A stretch of 64,000 bases of DNA from Tateyamaria omphalii (GCF_001969365.1 NZ_CP019314.1:1-64000); one strand, 5' to 3'. Counted from the first letter of the stretch, positions 1-7,924 are shown. Program-made: numbers and translations. The notes: generated by a model from the letters alone, not told the origin.

Positions 1-1
1 A

Positions 2-694
2 CGAGACGGCGACACAGGCACCCGGCGCAGCCTTCAGGTCTTCGACGCCGCAGGCGACGCGGTGCACAAGATCATCTTGCGCGACAGCTCGAACCACGCG
101 GCCTTTGCCGATCTGACGACGAAACTGGCCGCGGACAACCAGTCGCCCGAAGCGACGTTCGCCGAACGCCAACCCGCCGAAGCGCCCAAGATCGCCGAAG
201 ACAAGATCGACATCCTGCGCAGGGAATGGCAGCGGATGACCGACACGCATCAGTTCCTGCGGCTGGTCTCCAAGCTCAAGATGAACCGCCTTGGCGCCTA
301 CCGCGCCGCCGGTGCCCCCTTCGCCCGCCCGCTCGATCCAGCGGCTGTCGACACGATGCTCACCGACCTGCAAAGCACGGAAACCGAGGTGATGCTCTTC
401 GTCGGCAACCGCGGCTGCATCCAGATCCACACCGGCGCGCTGCACAGCCTCAAACCCATGGGCCCTTGGCAGAACGTCATGGACCCGCGTTTCAACCTTC
501 ATCTGCGCCGAGACCACGTGGCCGAGGTCTGGGCCGTGGACAAGCCAACGCAACGCGGCACCGCCACCTCGGTCGAAGCGTTCGACAATGATGGCGCACT
601 GATCTTCCAGGTCTTCGGTGTGCCCAAGGAAGGGCGCGACAGCCGCCCCGCCTTCCGCGCCATCGTGGCCGACCTCGACGGGGTCGCCGCCTGA
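2..694 (+). CDS. hmuS: Haemin-degrading/chaperone protein HmuS, C-terminal part
   Basis: This is the 3' part of a gene that begins left of the window; the frame is open from base 2. HmuS-family proteins carry two homologous HemS/ChuX-like domains and handle haem in the cytoplasm after ABC import, either trafficking it or helping release its iron. The visible part starts near the end of the first domain (RSLQVFDAAGDAVHKI, the family's strand before the conserved HKI) and contains the full second domain. The stop shares bases with the hmuT start (TGATG), so hmuS leads the hmuSTUV operon here. The family call is strong; the N-terminal half cannot be seen. Confidence 0.88.
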   Translation, partial: RDGDTGTRRSLQVFDAAGDAVHKIILRDSSNHAAFADLTTKLAADNQSPEATFAERQPAEAPKIAEDKIDILRREWQRMTDTHQFLRLVSKLKMNRLGAYRAAGAPFARPLDPAAVDTMLTDLQSTETEVMLFVGNRGCIQIHTGALHSLKPMGPWQNVMDPRFNLHLRRDHVAEVWAVDKPTQRGTATSVEAFDNDGALIFQVFGVPKEGRDSRPAFRAIVADLDGVAA

Positions 695-1629
695 TGGACC
701 GCCGCGCGTTCATCGCCCTGTCGCTGGCCCTCGCCGCGACGCACCCCACCCGTGCCCTTGCCGCCAGCGATGCCCAGGATGTCATTGCCCTCGGCGGCGA
801 CGTGACCGAGATCATCTATGCGCTCGACCAACAGCATCGCCTGCTTGCGCGCGACGCTACATCCACGTTCCCACCGCAGGCACAGGCCCTGCCGGATGTC
901 GGCTACATGCGCCGTCTGTCGGCCGAAGGCGTCCTGTCCTTCGCCCCTTCCCTCATCCTCTCCGCCGAGGGCGCTGGCCCACCCGAAGTCATCGACCTCC
1001 TCAGGGCCGCTTCCGTCGATTATGTCGAGGTGCCCGAGGGGTATGACGCGACTGCCATCTCAGCCAAGATCGAGGCTGTTGGCGCCGCGCTCGACGTGAC
1101 GGACAAGGCGAAGGTGCTGGCCGAGCAAACCGCCACAGCCCTTGAAATGGCCCTTGCACGCGCCAAGCAAACGACCGGCCCCCGCAAGCGCGTCATGTTC
1201 ATCCTGTCGACCCAAGGGGGCCGCGTCATGGCCTCCGGCACCGACACGGGGGCCGACGGCATCATCGGCATGGCGGGCGGCACCAACGCCATTTCGCAGT
1301 TCGAGGGGTACAAGCCGCTGTCGGACGAGGCCGCAAGCGCCGCCGCCCCCGATGTGATCCTGATGATGGACCGCAGCGGCGATCACGCCTCCACAGACGA
1401 CGAGTTGTTCAGCCTCCCCGCCCTGCAAGCAACACCGGCGGCGCAAAACCGCGCGGTCGTGCGCATGGACGGCCTATTCCTCCTCGGCTTCGGCCCGCGC
1501 ACGGCGGGGGCGGTCACCGCGCTCAACCGCGCACTCTACCCGCCTGAGCCATGGCACTGGCCGATCACCTGCCGCACAGCCGCGTCGCACGGGCGCGGAT
1601 ACTCCATGTCTGGCTGGCGCTGGCCCTGA
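694..1629 (+). CDS. hmuT: Haemin ABC transporter periplasmic binding protein HmuT
   Basis: A 311-residue TroA/BtuF-fold binding protein that delivers haem in the periplasm to the HmuUV importer. The N-terminus (MDRRAFIALSLALA) is a signal peptide with a twin-arginine-like RR pair. The conserved family blocks are present: VIALGGDVTEIIYAL near the mature start, LPDVGYMRRLSAEGVLSFAPSL around residues 65-85, and GADGIIGMAGGTNA near residue 190. It overlaps hmuS by 1 base and hmuU by 79 bases, so translation is probably coupled. The last 25 or so residues are read through the start of hmuU and look less family-like. The call is firm from sequence and operon position. Confidence 0.92.
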   Translation: MDRRAFIALSLALAATHPTRALAASDAQDVIALGGDVTEIIYALDQQHRLLARDATSTFPPQAQALPDVGYMRRLSAEGVLSFAPSLILSAEGAGPPEVIDLLRAASVDYVEVPEGYDATAISAKIEAVGAALDVTDKAKVLAEQTATALEMALARAKQTTGPRKRVMFILSTQGGRVMASGTDTGADGIIGMAGGTNAISQFEGYKPLSDEAASAAAPDVILMMDRSGDHASTDDELFSLPALQATPAAQNRAVVRMDGLFLLGFGPRTAGAVTALNRALYPPEPWHWPITCRTAASHGRGYSMSGWRWP

Positions 1630-2609
1630 TCCTGGTCAGCCTGTTCAGCCTCACCGTTGGCGCCACCAACGTCACGCTCGGCCCGGCCCTGTGGAAAATC
1701 ACCACCGGCGAGGCGCTCACCCGGATGGAAGCCATCGTGCTGTGGGACATCCGCATGCCCCGCCTGATCCTCGGCCTGTTGGTGGGGGCGGCCCTCGCGG
1801 TCGGTGGCGCGGTTATGCAGGGCCTCTTCCGCAACCCGCTCGCCGACCCCGGCCTCGTCGGTGTCAGCGCGGGCGCGGGCCTTGGTGCCATCTCGGCCAT
1901 CGTGCTGGCTGGTCTCGCGCCCCTGTGGCTCTCGCGCATCGCCGGCGACCAGCTTGTTCCCATCGCCGCCTTCTTGGGCGGTTGGGCCAGCACGATCCTC
2001 CTATACCGCGTCTCGACCCGGCGCGGGCGCACCTCTGTCGCCACGATGCTGCTGGCGGGCATCGCCCTTGGCGCGCTCGCGGGCGCGCTGTCGGGCATCC
2101 TCGTCTACCTGTCGGACGACCGCCAGCTGCGCGACCTCACCTTCTGGGGCCTCGGCTCGCTCGGCGGCGCAAGCTGGGCCAAGGTCGTGGCCGCAGGCCC
2201 CATCATCGCCCTCGCCCTCATCGCTGCCTGCACACTGGGGCGCGGGCTGAACGGTCTGGCACTGGGCGAGGCAACGGCAGCGCATATCGGGCTCCACGTC
2301 CAACGGGTCAAAGGGCTGGCGATCCTCACTGTCGCCGCCGCAACAGGCGCGGCAGTCGCCGTCTCTGGCGGCATCGGCTTTATCGGCATCGTCGTGCCCC
2401 ACCTCCTGCGGCTCTGCTCCGGCCCCGACCACCGCCCACTCCTGATCAACGCGGCCCTCCTCGGCGCACTCCTGCTGGTCCTCGCGGATGTCATCGCGCG
2501 CGTCATCATCGCCCCTGCTGAACTGCCCATCGGCATCGTCACGGCCGTGCTCGGTGCGCCAGTATTCCTGTGGATCCTGCTGCGCCAGCGCGGGATGGTG
2601 GACCTGTGA
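1551..2609 (+). CDS. hmuU: Haemin ABC transporter permease HmuU
   Basis: A 352-residue FecCD-family inner-membrane permease with about ten hydrophobic helices; two copies form the haem channel. Family blocks include WDIRMPRLILGLLVGAALA, GAVMQGLFRNPLADPGLVG, and the cytoplasmic coupling region with GIGFIGIVVPHLLR near residue 275. The start lies 79 bases inside hmuT. I kept it because the next in-frame ATG (MPRLILG) would remove the first membrane helix. The stop overlaps the GTG start of hmuV (GTGA). Neighbours make haem the likely substrate rather than a siderophore or cobalamin. Confidence 0.92.
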   Translation: MALADHLPHSRVARARILHVWLALALILVSLFSLTVGATNVTLGPALWKITTGEALTRMEAIVLWDIRMPRLILGLLVGAALAVGGAVMQGLFRNPLADPGLVGVSAGAGLGAISAIVLAGLAPLWLSRIAGDQLVPIAAFLGGWASTILLYRVSTRRGRTSVATMLLAGIALGALAGALSGILVYLSDDRQLRDLTFWGLGSLGGASWAKVVAAGPIIALALIAACTLGRGLNGLALGEATAAHIGLHVQRVKGLAILTVAAATGAAVAVSGGIGFIGIVVPHLLRLCSGPDHRPLLINAALLGALLLVLADVIARVIIAPAELPIGIVTAVLGAPVFLWILLRQRGMVDL

Positions 2610-3400
2610 CGCTGGCCATCCGAAACCTGACGGTTGGCTACGGCCGCAAGACGGTGATCCAAGACCTCGACGCCGACGCGGTCCCCGGAGCGCTGACCGC
2701 CATCGTCGGCCCCAACGGCTCCGGCAAATCGACCCTGATCAAGGCGATTTCGGGCGACCTGACATTCGACGGCCACATCACACTCAACGGCACAGACGTC
2801 GCAACCGCCCAACCTTGGCACCTGGCGGGCTTGCGCGGTGTGCTGCCCCAAGCCTCAACGCTCGCCTTCCCCTTTCACGCCATCGAAGTGGTGCGCATCG
2901 GGCTCAGCGCAGGCCCCGACGCCGACCACGAACATCGGGCCGAAGCGGCCCTCGCCCGCGTCGGGCTCGCGGGTTATGCCAACCGCTATTACCAGGAACT
3001 GTCGGGGGGCGAACAACAGCGCGTGCAGCTGGCCCGCGTGCTGGCGCAGGTCTGGTCGCCGGGTACGGCGGACGGCCCGCGCTGGCTGATGCTGGATGAA
3101 CCGGTCTCCAACCTCGACATCGCGCACCAGCTTCAGGTGATGACCATCGCGCGCAACTTTGCAAGGGCGGGCGGCGGCGTGGTGGCGGTAATGCACGATC
3201 TGAACCTGACCGCCCTCTTTGCAGATCACGTGCTGGTCATGGCAGAGGGGCAGCTTCTGGCGGCGGGGCACCCTATAGACGTGATGACGGACGAGGTGCT
3301 GTCACACGCTTATGGCTGCCACCTCAGGGTGAACACCGCACCACCGGATGCCGTACCCTATATCCTGCCGCACTGCGCCGCACCGCACGCCGCAGAATAG
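2606..3400 (+). CDS. hmuV: Haemin ABC transporter ATPase HmuV
   Basis: A 264-residue ABC ATPase that powers HmuTU. Walker A is GPNGSGKS (about residues 34-41), the signature is LSGGEQQRVQLARVL, Walker B is WLMLDEPVSNLD, and the switch histidine lies in VMHDLNLT. I start it at GTG 2606, which overlaps the hmuU stop as GTGA and gives VTLAIRNLTVGYGRK, the usual N-terminus. An ATG at 2570 in the same frame would add 12 residues that are only hmuU shadow. A short insert (VWSPGTADGPRWLM) before Walker B is typical of HmuV/BhuV. It is the last gene of the operon. Confidence 0.92.
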   Translation: MTLAIRNLTVGYGRKTVIQDLDADAVPGALTAIVGPNGSGKSTLIKAISGDLTFDGHITLNGTDVATAQPWHLAGLRGVLPQASTLAFPFHAIEVVRIGLSAGPDADHEHRAEAALARVGLAGYANRYYQELSGGEQQRVQLARVLAQVWSPGTADGPRWLMLDEPVSNLDIAHQLQVMTIARNFARAGGGVVAVMHDLNLTALFADHVLVMAEGQLLAAGHPIDVMTDEVLSHAYGCHLRVNTAPPDAVPYILPHCAAPHAAE

Positions 3401-3770
3401 TCAGGCACCCGGCGCGCCGCAACGCGCCCGCTTTCGACAAACGGGCAACGAAGCGCGGTGGGCATACGCATCCATCGGGTGCGTCATCAGGCGCAATGTA
3501 TCCGGGTGCACATGCCGAAAAAACCGGCGAATCCAACGGCGCACATACCTGCAAGTCAACGGATCAAGGTGCAAACCAACCGCTCCACATCATGGGATTC
3601 ACCGGGCGTGCAGCAGGCGCTGTGGCTGGGTAACGGAAGCATGACTAAAAAAGTCGGGATTCTGCAAGGGATTCCCGACAAATTCACTCGGGATGGGTTG
3701 CTTTGCCGGGAGACTCCTGTAATTGACTATTTCTGTAGGATTTAGATCAATGGAAACAGGGAGTATTTCC
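3401..3770. other. 370-bp intergenic leader before the Fe(III)-binding protein gene
   Basis: No convincing gene is seen. The left half is GC-rich without recognisable signals. At 3653-3679 there is a perfect 7-bp inverted repeat (GTCGGGA-N13-TCCCGAC) with a run of six A just to its left. TTGACT at 3723-3728 could be a -35 element for the downstream gene, but the matching -10 (ATCAAT, 3746-3751) is weak. Confidence 0.5.
3646..3679 (-). terminator. Minus-strand terminator-like hairpin in the leader
   Basis: Read on the minus strand, GTCGGGA and TCCCGAC form a 7-bp stem with a 13-base loop, followed directly by TTTTTT (3652 down to 3647). That is the layout of a Rho-independent terminator, yet no minus-strand gene lies upstream of it. 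It may end a small antisense RNA from the leader; see findings. Confidence 0.4.
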
Positions 3771-4790
3771 ATGACCACCAGAACGTGTTTTGTCACCCTC
3801 GCCGTTGCAGCGATCACAGCCACCACCGCCGTGGCCGAGGGCGAACTGAACCTCTATTCATCGCGTCACTACGACACTGATGAGCGGCTCTATTCCGACT
3901 TCACCGACGCAACCGGCATCACCATCAATCGGATCGAAGGCAACGCCGACGAATTGATCGAGCGGATGCGGGCCGAGGGCGCGAACTCCCCCGCCGACAT
4001 CCTGCTGACGGTCGACACCTCGCGGCTCGAACGGGCAAAGGAAGCCGGCGTGCTGCAATCCATCGACAGCGATGTGCTCGAAGCCCGCATTCCCACCGCC
4101 CTGCAAGACGAAGACAACCAGTGGTTTGGCTTTTCGCAGCGCGCGCGGATCATCTTCTACGACAAGACCGACGTGACCAACCCGCCCACCACTTATGTGG
4201 ACCTGGCTGACCCGGCATACGAGGGCATGGTGTGCCACCGCTCGTCCTCGAACGTCTATTCGCAGACCCTGCTGTCCGCCGTGATCCAGAACCATGGCGA
4301 AGGGGCGGCCACCGAATGGGCGCAGGGCCTCGTGAACAACTTTGCCCGCGCGCCTCAAGGTGGTGACACGGACCAGCTGCGCGGCCTTGTGTCGGGTGAA
4401 TGCGACATCTCGATATCGAACACGTACTACTTCGCGCGCGCCATCCGCAAAGACGTTGACGGCCTGCCCGCCGAAGCGCGTGACAATATCGGCTGGATCT
4501 TCCCTGCCCAGAATGCCGAAGGCGCGCACATGAACCTGTCGGGCGGCGGCGTCGCTGCCAACGCCCCGAACAAGGACAACGCAGTTCTGTTCCTCGAATA
4601 CCTGGCCAGCGATCAGGCGCAGGAATACTTCTCGGCAGGCAACGACGAATACCCGGCCGTGCCAGGCGTGGGCCTCAGCCCATCGGTTGCGGCTTTGGGT
4701 CTCTTCCGCCCCGACGCCGTTGATCTGACCGAGGTGGCCAAGAACGTGCCCGCCGCGCAGAAGATCTTTAACGAGGTCGGCTGGGAATAA
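3771..4790 (+). CDS. Periplasmic Fe(III)-binding protein (FbpA/AfuA/FutA family)
   Basis: A 339-residue ferric-ion binding protein of the class used by Fe3+ ABC importers. It has a Sec signal peptide (MTTRTCFVTLAVAAITATTAVAEG), then GELNLYSSRHYDTDERLYSDFT, the typical mature start of the family. The adjacent tyrosine pair of the iron site is visible in SNTYYFARAI (precursor Tyr219-Tyr220). An in-frame ATG at 3723 would add 16 residues before the signal peptide and lacks a ribosome site; ATG 3771 follows GGGAG. No permease or ATPase gene for this system lies beside it, so its partners are probably encoded elsewhere. A strong terminator follows. Confidence 0.9.
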   Translation: MTTRTCFVTLAVAAITATTAVAEGELNLYSSRHYDTDERLYSDFTDATGITINRIEGNADELIERMRAEGANSPADILLTVDTSRLERAKEAGVLQSIDSDVLEARIPTALQDEDNQWFGFSQRARIIFYDKTDVTNPPTTYVDLADPAYEGMVCHRSSSNVYSQTLLSAVIQNHGEGAATEWAQGLVNNFARAPQGGDTDQLRGLVSGECDISISNTYYFARAIRKDVDGLPAEARDNIGWIFPAQNAEGAHMNLSGGGVAANAPNKDNAVLFLEYLASDQAQEYFSAGNDEYPAVPGVGLSPSVAALGLFRPDAVDLTEVAKNVPAAQKIFNEVGWE

Positions 4791-4812
4791 GCAGACCTCT
4801 GCCCAAAATGTG

Positions 4813-4846
4813 AAAGGCGCGGTGCCCCACCGCGCCTTTTTCTTTT
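4813..4846 (+). terminator. Rho-independent terminator after the Fe(III)-binding protein gene
   Basis: A perfect 12-bp stem (AAAGGCGCGGTG / CACCGCGCCTTT) with a 3-base loop, followed by TTTTTCTTTT. It isolates the binding-protein transcript from the hemP operon. Confidence 0.9.
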
Positions 4847-4865
4847 CTTACTGTATTAGTCAGGA

Positions 4866-4895
4866 TTGACGATCCCGACAAAAACGATCAACATA
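4866..4895 (+). promoter_or_regulatory. Possible promoter of the hemP operon
   Basis: TTGACG (4866-4871) and AACATA (4890-4895) are 18 bp apart, just past a terminator and 69 bp before the first start codon of the operon. The -10 match is poor, so this is only a candidate. I found no clear ICE or Fur-type palindrome here. Confidence 0.3.
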
Positions 4896-4964
4896 TCTGC
4901 AATGAGTCTCAGCCACCCCGGAACGGGCAGCCCGGACGCCAGTGACACCATTTGGAGGTGAGAC

Positions 4965-5117
4965 ATGGTGAGACGAGACAAGGACCAACGCCCGCGCACC
5001 CGGACGTGCTGCGACAAACCCTGCTGTCAGGAGCTGCTGCAAGGCGCGCTTGAGGGGCACTACTCGAACGACCACTGCCTGGAACGCATGCTTGACCATC
5101 TGGAGCGTGCAGCATGA
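4965..5117 (+). CDS. Small Cys-rich protein, first gene of the hemP operon
   Basis: A 50-residue reading frame with a good ribosome site (GGAGGTG, 4954-4960). It has no signal peptide or membrane segment, so it is probably cytoplasmic. Its hallmark is a double cysteine pair, CCDKPCC (residues 15-21), with a fifth cysteine at residue 38 (NDHCLERML) and four histidine or tyrosine residues nearby. That suggests metal, Fe-S or haem binding, but I do not recognise the family. The stop overlaps the hemP start as ATGA, so the two proteins are translationally coupled. Being a coupled, ribosome-site-bearing frame makes it very likely a real gene. Confidence 0.65.
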   Translation: MVRRDKDQRPRTRTCCDKPCCQELLQGALEGHYSNDHCLERMLDHLERAA

Positions 5118-5287
5118 ACGCGATGACACAAGTCCCCGACACAACAACCGCACCTGACCCGCAACAGATGGACACCTATGACGCCCGCGACCTGATCAAG
5201 GACGGAGTGCAAGCCTCGATCGTCCTCGACGGCCAGGTCTATTACCTGCGCATCACCCGCGCGGGCAAGCTGATCCTGACGAAATGA
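5114..5287 (+). CDS. hemP: Haemin uptake protein HemP
   Basis: A 57-residue protein ending in the family signature QVYYLRITRAGKLILTK, after a variable polar N-terminus. HemP/HmuP proteins are small factors required for haem uptake; in some rhizobia and Burkholderia they act as co-activators of haem receptor expression. The core block begins with YDARDLIKDGVQASIVLDG, where family members have a DLF..-type segment. It starts inside the stop of the Cys-rich gene and its own stop overlaps the next start (ATGA), so three small genes are tightly coupled. The receptor gene it might control is about 19 kb away on the same replicon. Confidence 0.9.
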   Translation: MNAMTQVPDTTTAPDPQQMDTYDARDLIKDGVQASIVLDGQVYYLRITRAGKLILTK

Positions 5288-5766
5288 CAGCCTCCAACCA
5301 AGCCCGCGGCGGGGCCACAGTCAACGTGCTGAACCGGATGGAAGCATGGGAGGCGCATCTTATCCTCAACCTGCGCCTCTGGTGCGAGGGTCCGACCGGC
5401 CAGCACCACGCGCGTCAGGATTACCTCAACGCCCTGCCCGCGCCTGAGGCTGAACGCGCCTGGGCCGCCTTCCAGCGGCTGACGCGCAAGATCCTCTGCA
5501 CAGCCCCCCGCCCTCTTGTTCGGCATGACGTCGGCTGCAACTGCGTGGGGTCCGATGAATGCGTCTTTGTCCATCTGGTGCGCACCGCATCCGACGGCCA
5601 CCTGAACGACGCGGCCCTCATTGCCACGCTACTCACCGGTCCCGCCTATGCCGAACACATCGCGCTGATGGCGGGCGAGGTCGGCAGCACTTTGCGCCAC
5701 ATCCACGACCGGCAGGCCCAATCCTTTTCACCCGCAAACGCGCCCAACGTGGTGCGCCTGCATTAA
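5284..5766 (+). CDS. Hypothetical protein with CNCVGSDEC motif
   Basis: A 160-residue cytoplasmic-looking protein that I do not recognise. It is mostly helical in character, with WEAHLILNLRLWCEG near residue 20, and a striking cluster RHDVGCNCVGSDECVF around residues 79-94 holding three cysteines and a histidine. One more cysteine is at LCTAP just before it. The cluster could bind a metal or an Fe-S centre. It overlaps hemP by 4 bases and is followed 34 bases later by the imelysin gene, so it belongs to the haem/iron operon. Its function is unknown; a role in iron or haem handling is inferred from context only. Confidence 0.75.
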   Translation: MTASNQARGGATVNVLNRMEAWEAHLILNLRLWCEGPTGQHHARQDYLNALPAPEAERAWAAFQRLTRKILCTAPRPLVRHDVGCNCVGSDECVFVHLVRTASDGHLNDAALIATLLTGPAYAEHIALMAGEVGSTLRHIHDRQAQSFSPANAPNVVRLH

Positions 5767-5800
5767 CCCGTCAGAATATAACCCAAAGGGACGTTACCTA

Positions 5801-7060
5801 ATGAAACTGACACTGACGACCGCACTCGGGACAGTGCTTTTGGCAGCCACCCCCGCACTCGCGGACAAGGCAGCTGTTCTGGACAATTACGCCGACATCG
5901 CGCTGGCCAAATACAGCGACAGCCTGATCACGGCGCAGGCCCTTCTGGAAGCCGTCAACACGCTGACAGAAACCCCGTCGGCTGAAGCGCTCGAAGCGGC
6001 CAAAGCCGCCTGGATCATTTCCCGCGTCCCCTACCAACAATCCGAGGTCTATCGCTTCGGCAACGCCATCGTCGACGACTGGGAGGGCAAGGTGAACGCC
6101 TGGCCGCTTGACGAGGGTTTGATCGACTATGTCGACCCCTCCTACGGCACCGCCACGGATGAAAACGAATACGCCGTGCTGAACGTGATCGCGAACCCGT
6201 CCTTCACGCTGTCCGGCGACACCATCGACGCCTCCGCCATCACGCCCGAGTTGCTCGAAGGGGCGCTGCACGAGGCCGACGGCGTCGAATCCAATGTCGC
6301 CACCGGCTACCACGCCATCGAATTTCTGCTCTGGGGCCAGGACCTGAACGGTCACGGGCCCGGTGCAGGCGCACGGCCCTGGACGGACTACGCCCAGGGC
6401 GACGCGTGCACCGGCGGGAACTGCGACCGCCGTGCCCAATATCTGACGGCAGCAACGACGCTGCTGGTGTCCGATCTGGAATGGATGGTGGCACAATGGC
6501 AGGACAGCGGGGACGCCCGCGCCCAACTCACCGCAGACGAAAACGCCGGGATCAGCGCGATCCTCACCGGCATGGGCTCGCTCAGCTACGGCGAACAGGC
6601 GGGCGAACGGATGCGGCTCGGCGTGCTGCTCAACGATCCGGAGGAGGAACACGACTGCTTCTCCGACAACACGCACAACAGTCACTTCTATGACGCCCTC
6701 GGCATCCGCAACGTCTACCTTGGCAGCTACACCCGCATCGACGGCACCATCGTGTCGGGCGACAGCCTGTCGGCACTGGTCGCCGCGGCCGATGCAGGCG
6801 TGGACAGCGAACTCAAGGCCAAGCTCGACACCACAATGCTGGAAATGTCCGAAATGAAAACGGCGGCCGAAGCCGGGTTCGCCTATGACATGATGCTGGA
6901 ACGCGGCAACGACGCGGGCGAGGCGCTGATCATGGGCGCCGTTGACGCGCTGGTGGATCAAACGCGGTCCATCGAACGGGCGGTCGCCGTGCTTGGGGTG
7001 GATGCGATCGAATTCGAAGGCTCAGACAGCCTCGACAACCCCGACGCTGTCTTCCAGTGA
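5801..7060 (+). CDS. Imelysin-family (IrpA-like, M75) periplasmic protein
   Basis: A 419-residue secreted protein with a clear Sec signal peptide (MKLTLTTALGTVLLAATPALA). It has the imelysin GxHxxE motif at residues 169-174 (GYHAIE), followed by FLLWGQDLNG, and the partner region SYGEQAGERMRLGVLLNDPEEEHDCFSDNTH typical of COG3487/IrpA. IrpA-type imelysins are iron-regulated periplasmic or surface proteins needed for growth under iron limitation; despite the M75 name, peptidase activity is doubtful. Elsewhere this gene commonly sits directly next to the di-haem oxidoreductase, second imelysin and DUF1513 genes, which here start 2 kb further on. Confidence 0.9.
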   Translation: MKLTLTTALGTVLLAATPALADKAAVLDNYADIALAKYSDSLITAQALLEAVNTLTETPSAEALEAAKAAWIISRVPYQQSEVYRFGNAIVDDWEGKVNAWPLDEGLIDYVDPSYGTATDENEYAVLNVIANPSFTLSGDTIDASAITPELLEGALHEADGVESNVATGYHAIEFLLWGQDLNGHGPGAGARPWTDYAQGDACTGGNCDRRAQYLTAATTLLVSDLEWMVAQWQDSGDARAQLTADENAGISAILTGMGSLSYGEQAGERMRLGVLLNDPEEEHDCFSDNTHNSHFYDALGIRNVYLGSYTRIDGTIVSGDSLSALVAAADAGVDSELKAKLDTTMLEMSEMKTAAEAGFAYDMMLERGNDAGEALIMGAVDALVDQTRSIERAVAVLGVDAIEFEGSDSLDNPDAVFQ

Positions 7061-7137
7061 TGGCTCCCCGTGTGCGGCAACGGCGTTGTTCCCAAAACAG
7101 ACATGCCGCACACATGTTGCCCCTCGGGGCAGCGATC

Positions 7138-7171
7138 GCGCGCACCGGATGTTCGCGTTTCCGGTGCGCGC
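7138..7171. terminator. Strong inverted repeat downstream of the imelysin gene
   Basis: A perfect 12-bp inverted repeat (GCGCGCACCGGA / TCCGGTGCGCGC) with a 10-base loop lies 77 bp after the imelysin stop. No T-run follows, so it may be a Rho-dependent or mRNA-stabilising structure rather than a classical terminator. A second small hairpin (TGCCCC/GGGGCA) lies just before it. Confidence 0.4.
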
Positions 7172-7224
7172 ATTGCAATTCCTGACCAAAAGACCCAGCT
7201 ATAAGCGCAACAGCGAGGTTTCAC

Positions 7225-7482
7225 ATGGCCAAGACCCCAAGCCCCTGCATCGACGTCTGCAAATTCAAACGCCAGGGGCACTGTATCGGCTGCTCGATGA
7301 CCAAGGCGCAGAAGTCGATGTTCAAGCAGCTGAAGAAGGAAAAGCATCGCGAGGCATTCGTCCAGATGTTGATCGGTCAACAGTCACGGCTGGGCAAGTT
7401 CCGGCACTGGGCGCCGCAATACCTGCGCAAATGCCTGAAGAAGAAAGTGAAACCCATCGCCGAAGTCCGCGATGCCGCCTAA
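7225..7482 (+). CDS. DUF1289 domain protein
   Basis: An 85-residue protein with the DUF1289 cysteine pattern near its N-terminus: SPCIDVCKFKRQGHCIGCSMT, that is C-x3-C-x8-C-x2-C. The pattern suggests a small metal-binding (zinc or Fe-S) fold. The rest is basic and helical (KKEKHREAFVQMLIG, then LRKCLKKKVK), longer than the shortest DUF1289 proteins. No signal peptide is present. It is followed 9 bases later by a secreted protein gene and is probably co-transcribed with it. The molecular role of the family is not established. Confidence 0.8.
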   Translation: MAKTPSPCIDVCKFKRQGHCIGCSMTKAQKSMFKQLKKEKHREAFVQMLIGQQSRLGKFRHWAPQYLRKCLKKKVKPIAEVRDAA

Positions 7483-7491
7483 GGACAGATC

Positions 7492-7911
7492 ATGCGCCTG
7501 CCCCTGATTGCTGCCCTCTGCGCCGTGACAGCCGGCCCGGCTCTGGCAGACTACAGCGTCGCGCTGACCGACATCGGCAAACGCGACTATTACTGCACGA
7601 TCACGGTGGAGCTGACGAACAACAGCGATACGGTGCTGACGGAAATCAACGCGTTCTTCCTGAACCATATTGGCGACGAACAGGTCGGCCGATCAAAGGG
7701 GGCCTCGTTCATGAATGTGGCCCCGGGCGCCTCCGCCTCTGCCACATTCGAGACTCCGAACGCCCCCTGCTCAGCCACCGAAACGCAGGTCGAAAGCTAT
7801 CAGATGGTCATCGGCGCCTGCCGCATCGACAACGCGTTCGAGGACAAAAATATCTGCGTCGACCGCATGACTCTGACAGACCCGTTCTCGTCCGCCGTGC
7901 CGCTCAACTAA
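7492..7911 (+). CDS. Small secreted protein with four cysteines, function unknown
   Basis: A 139-residue protein with a signal peptide (MRLPLIAALCAVTAGPALA). The mature part is a beta-rich domain with YCTITVELTNNSDTVLTE, then APGASASATFETPNAPC, then VIGACRIDN and NICVDRMT. The four cysteines could form two disulphides. The pattern (C-T-I/L-T, T-N, hydrophobic strand, P-G, F-x2-P-x3-C, C) recurs in the secreted protein at 20426-20851 beside exbB, so I think both belong to one unnamed family of periplasmic Ig-like or adhesin-like domains. No function can be given; both copies lie in iron-uptake surroundings. Confidence 0.75.
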   Translation: MRLPLIAALCAVTAGPALADYSVALTDIGKRDYYCTITVELTNNSDTVLTEINAFFLNHIGDEQVGRSKGASFMNVAPGASASATFETPNAPCSATETQVESYQMVIGACRIDNAFEDKNICVDRMTLTDPFSSAVPLN

Positions 7912-7924
7912 CGGCGGGCAGAAA

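Noticed and set aside
5798..6961. A 387-codon minus-strand open frame opposite the imelysin gene
   Set aside because: It is antisense to a gene with signal peptide and GxHxxE motif and has no recognisable domain.
7138..7171. Riboswitch upstream of the DUF1289 gene
   Set aside because: Only a single strong hairpin is seen, with no recognisable aptamer core or expression platform.
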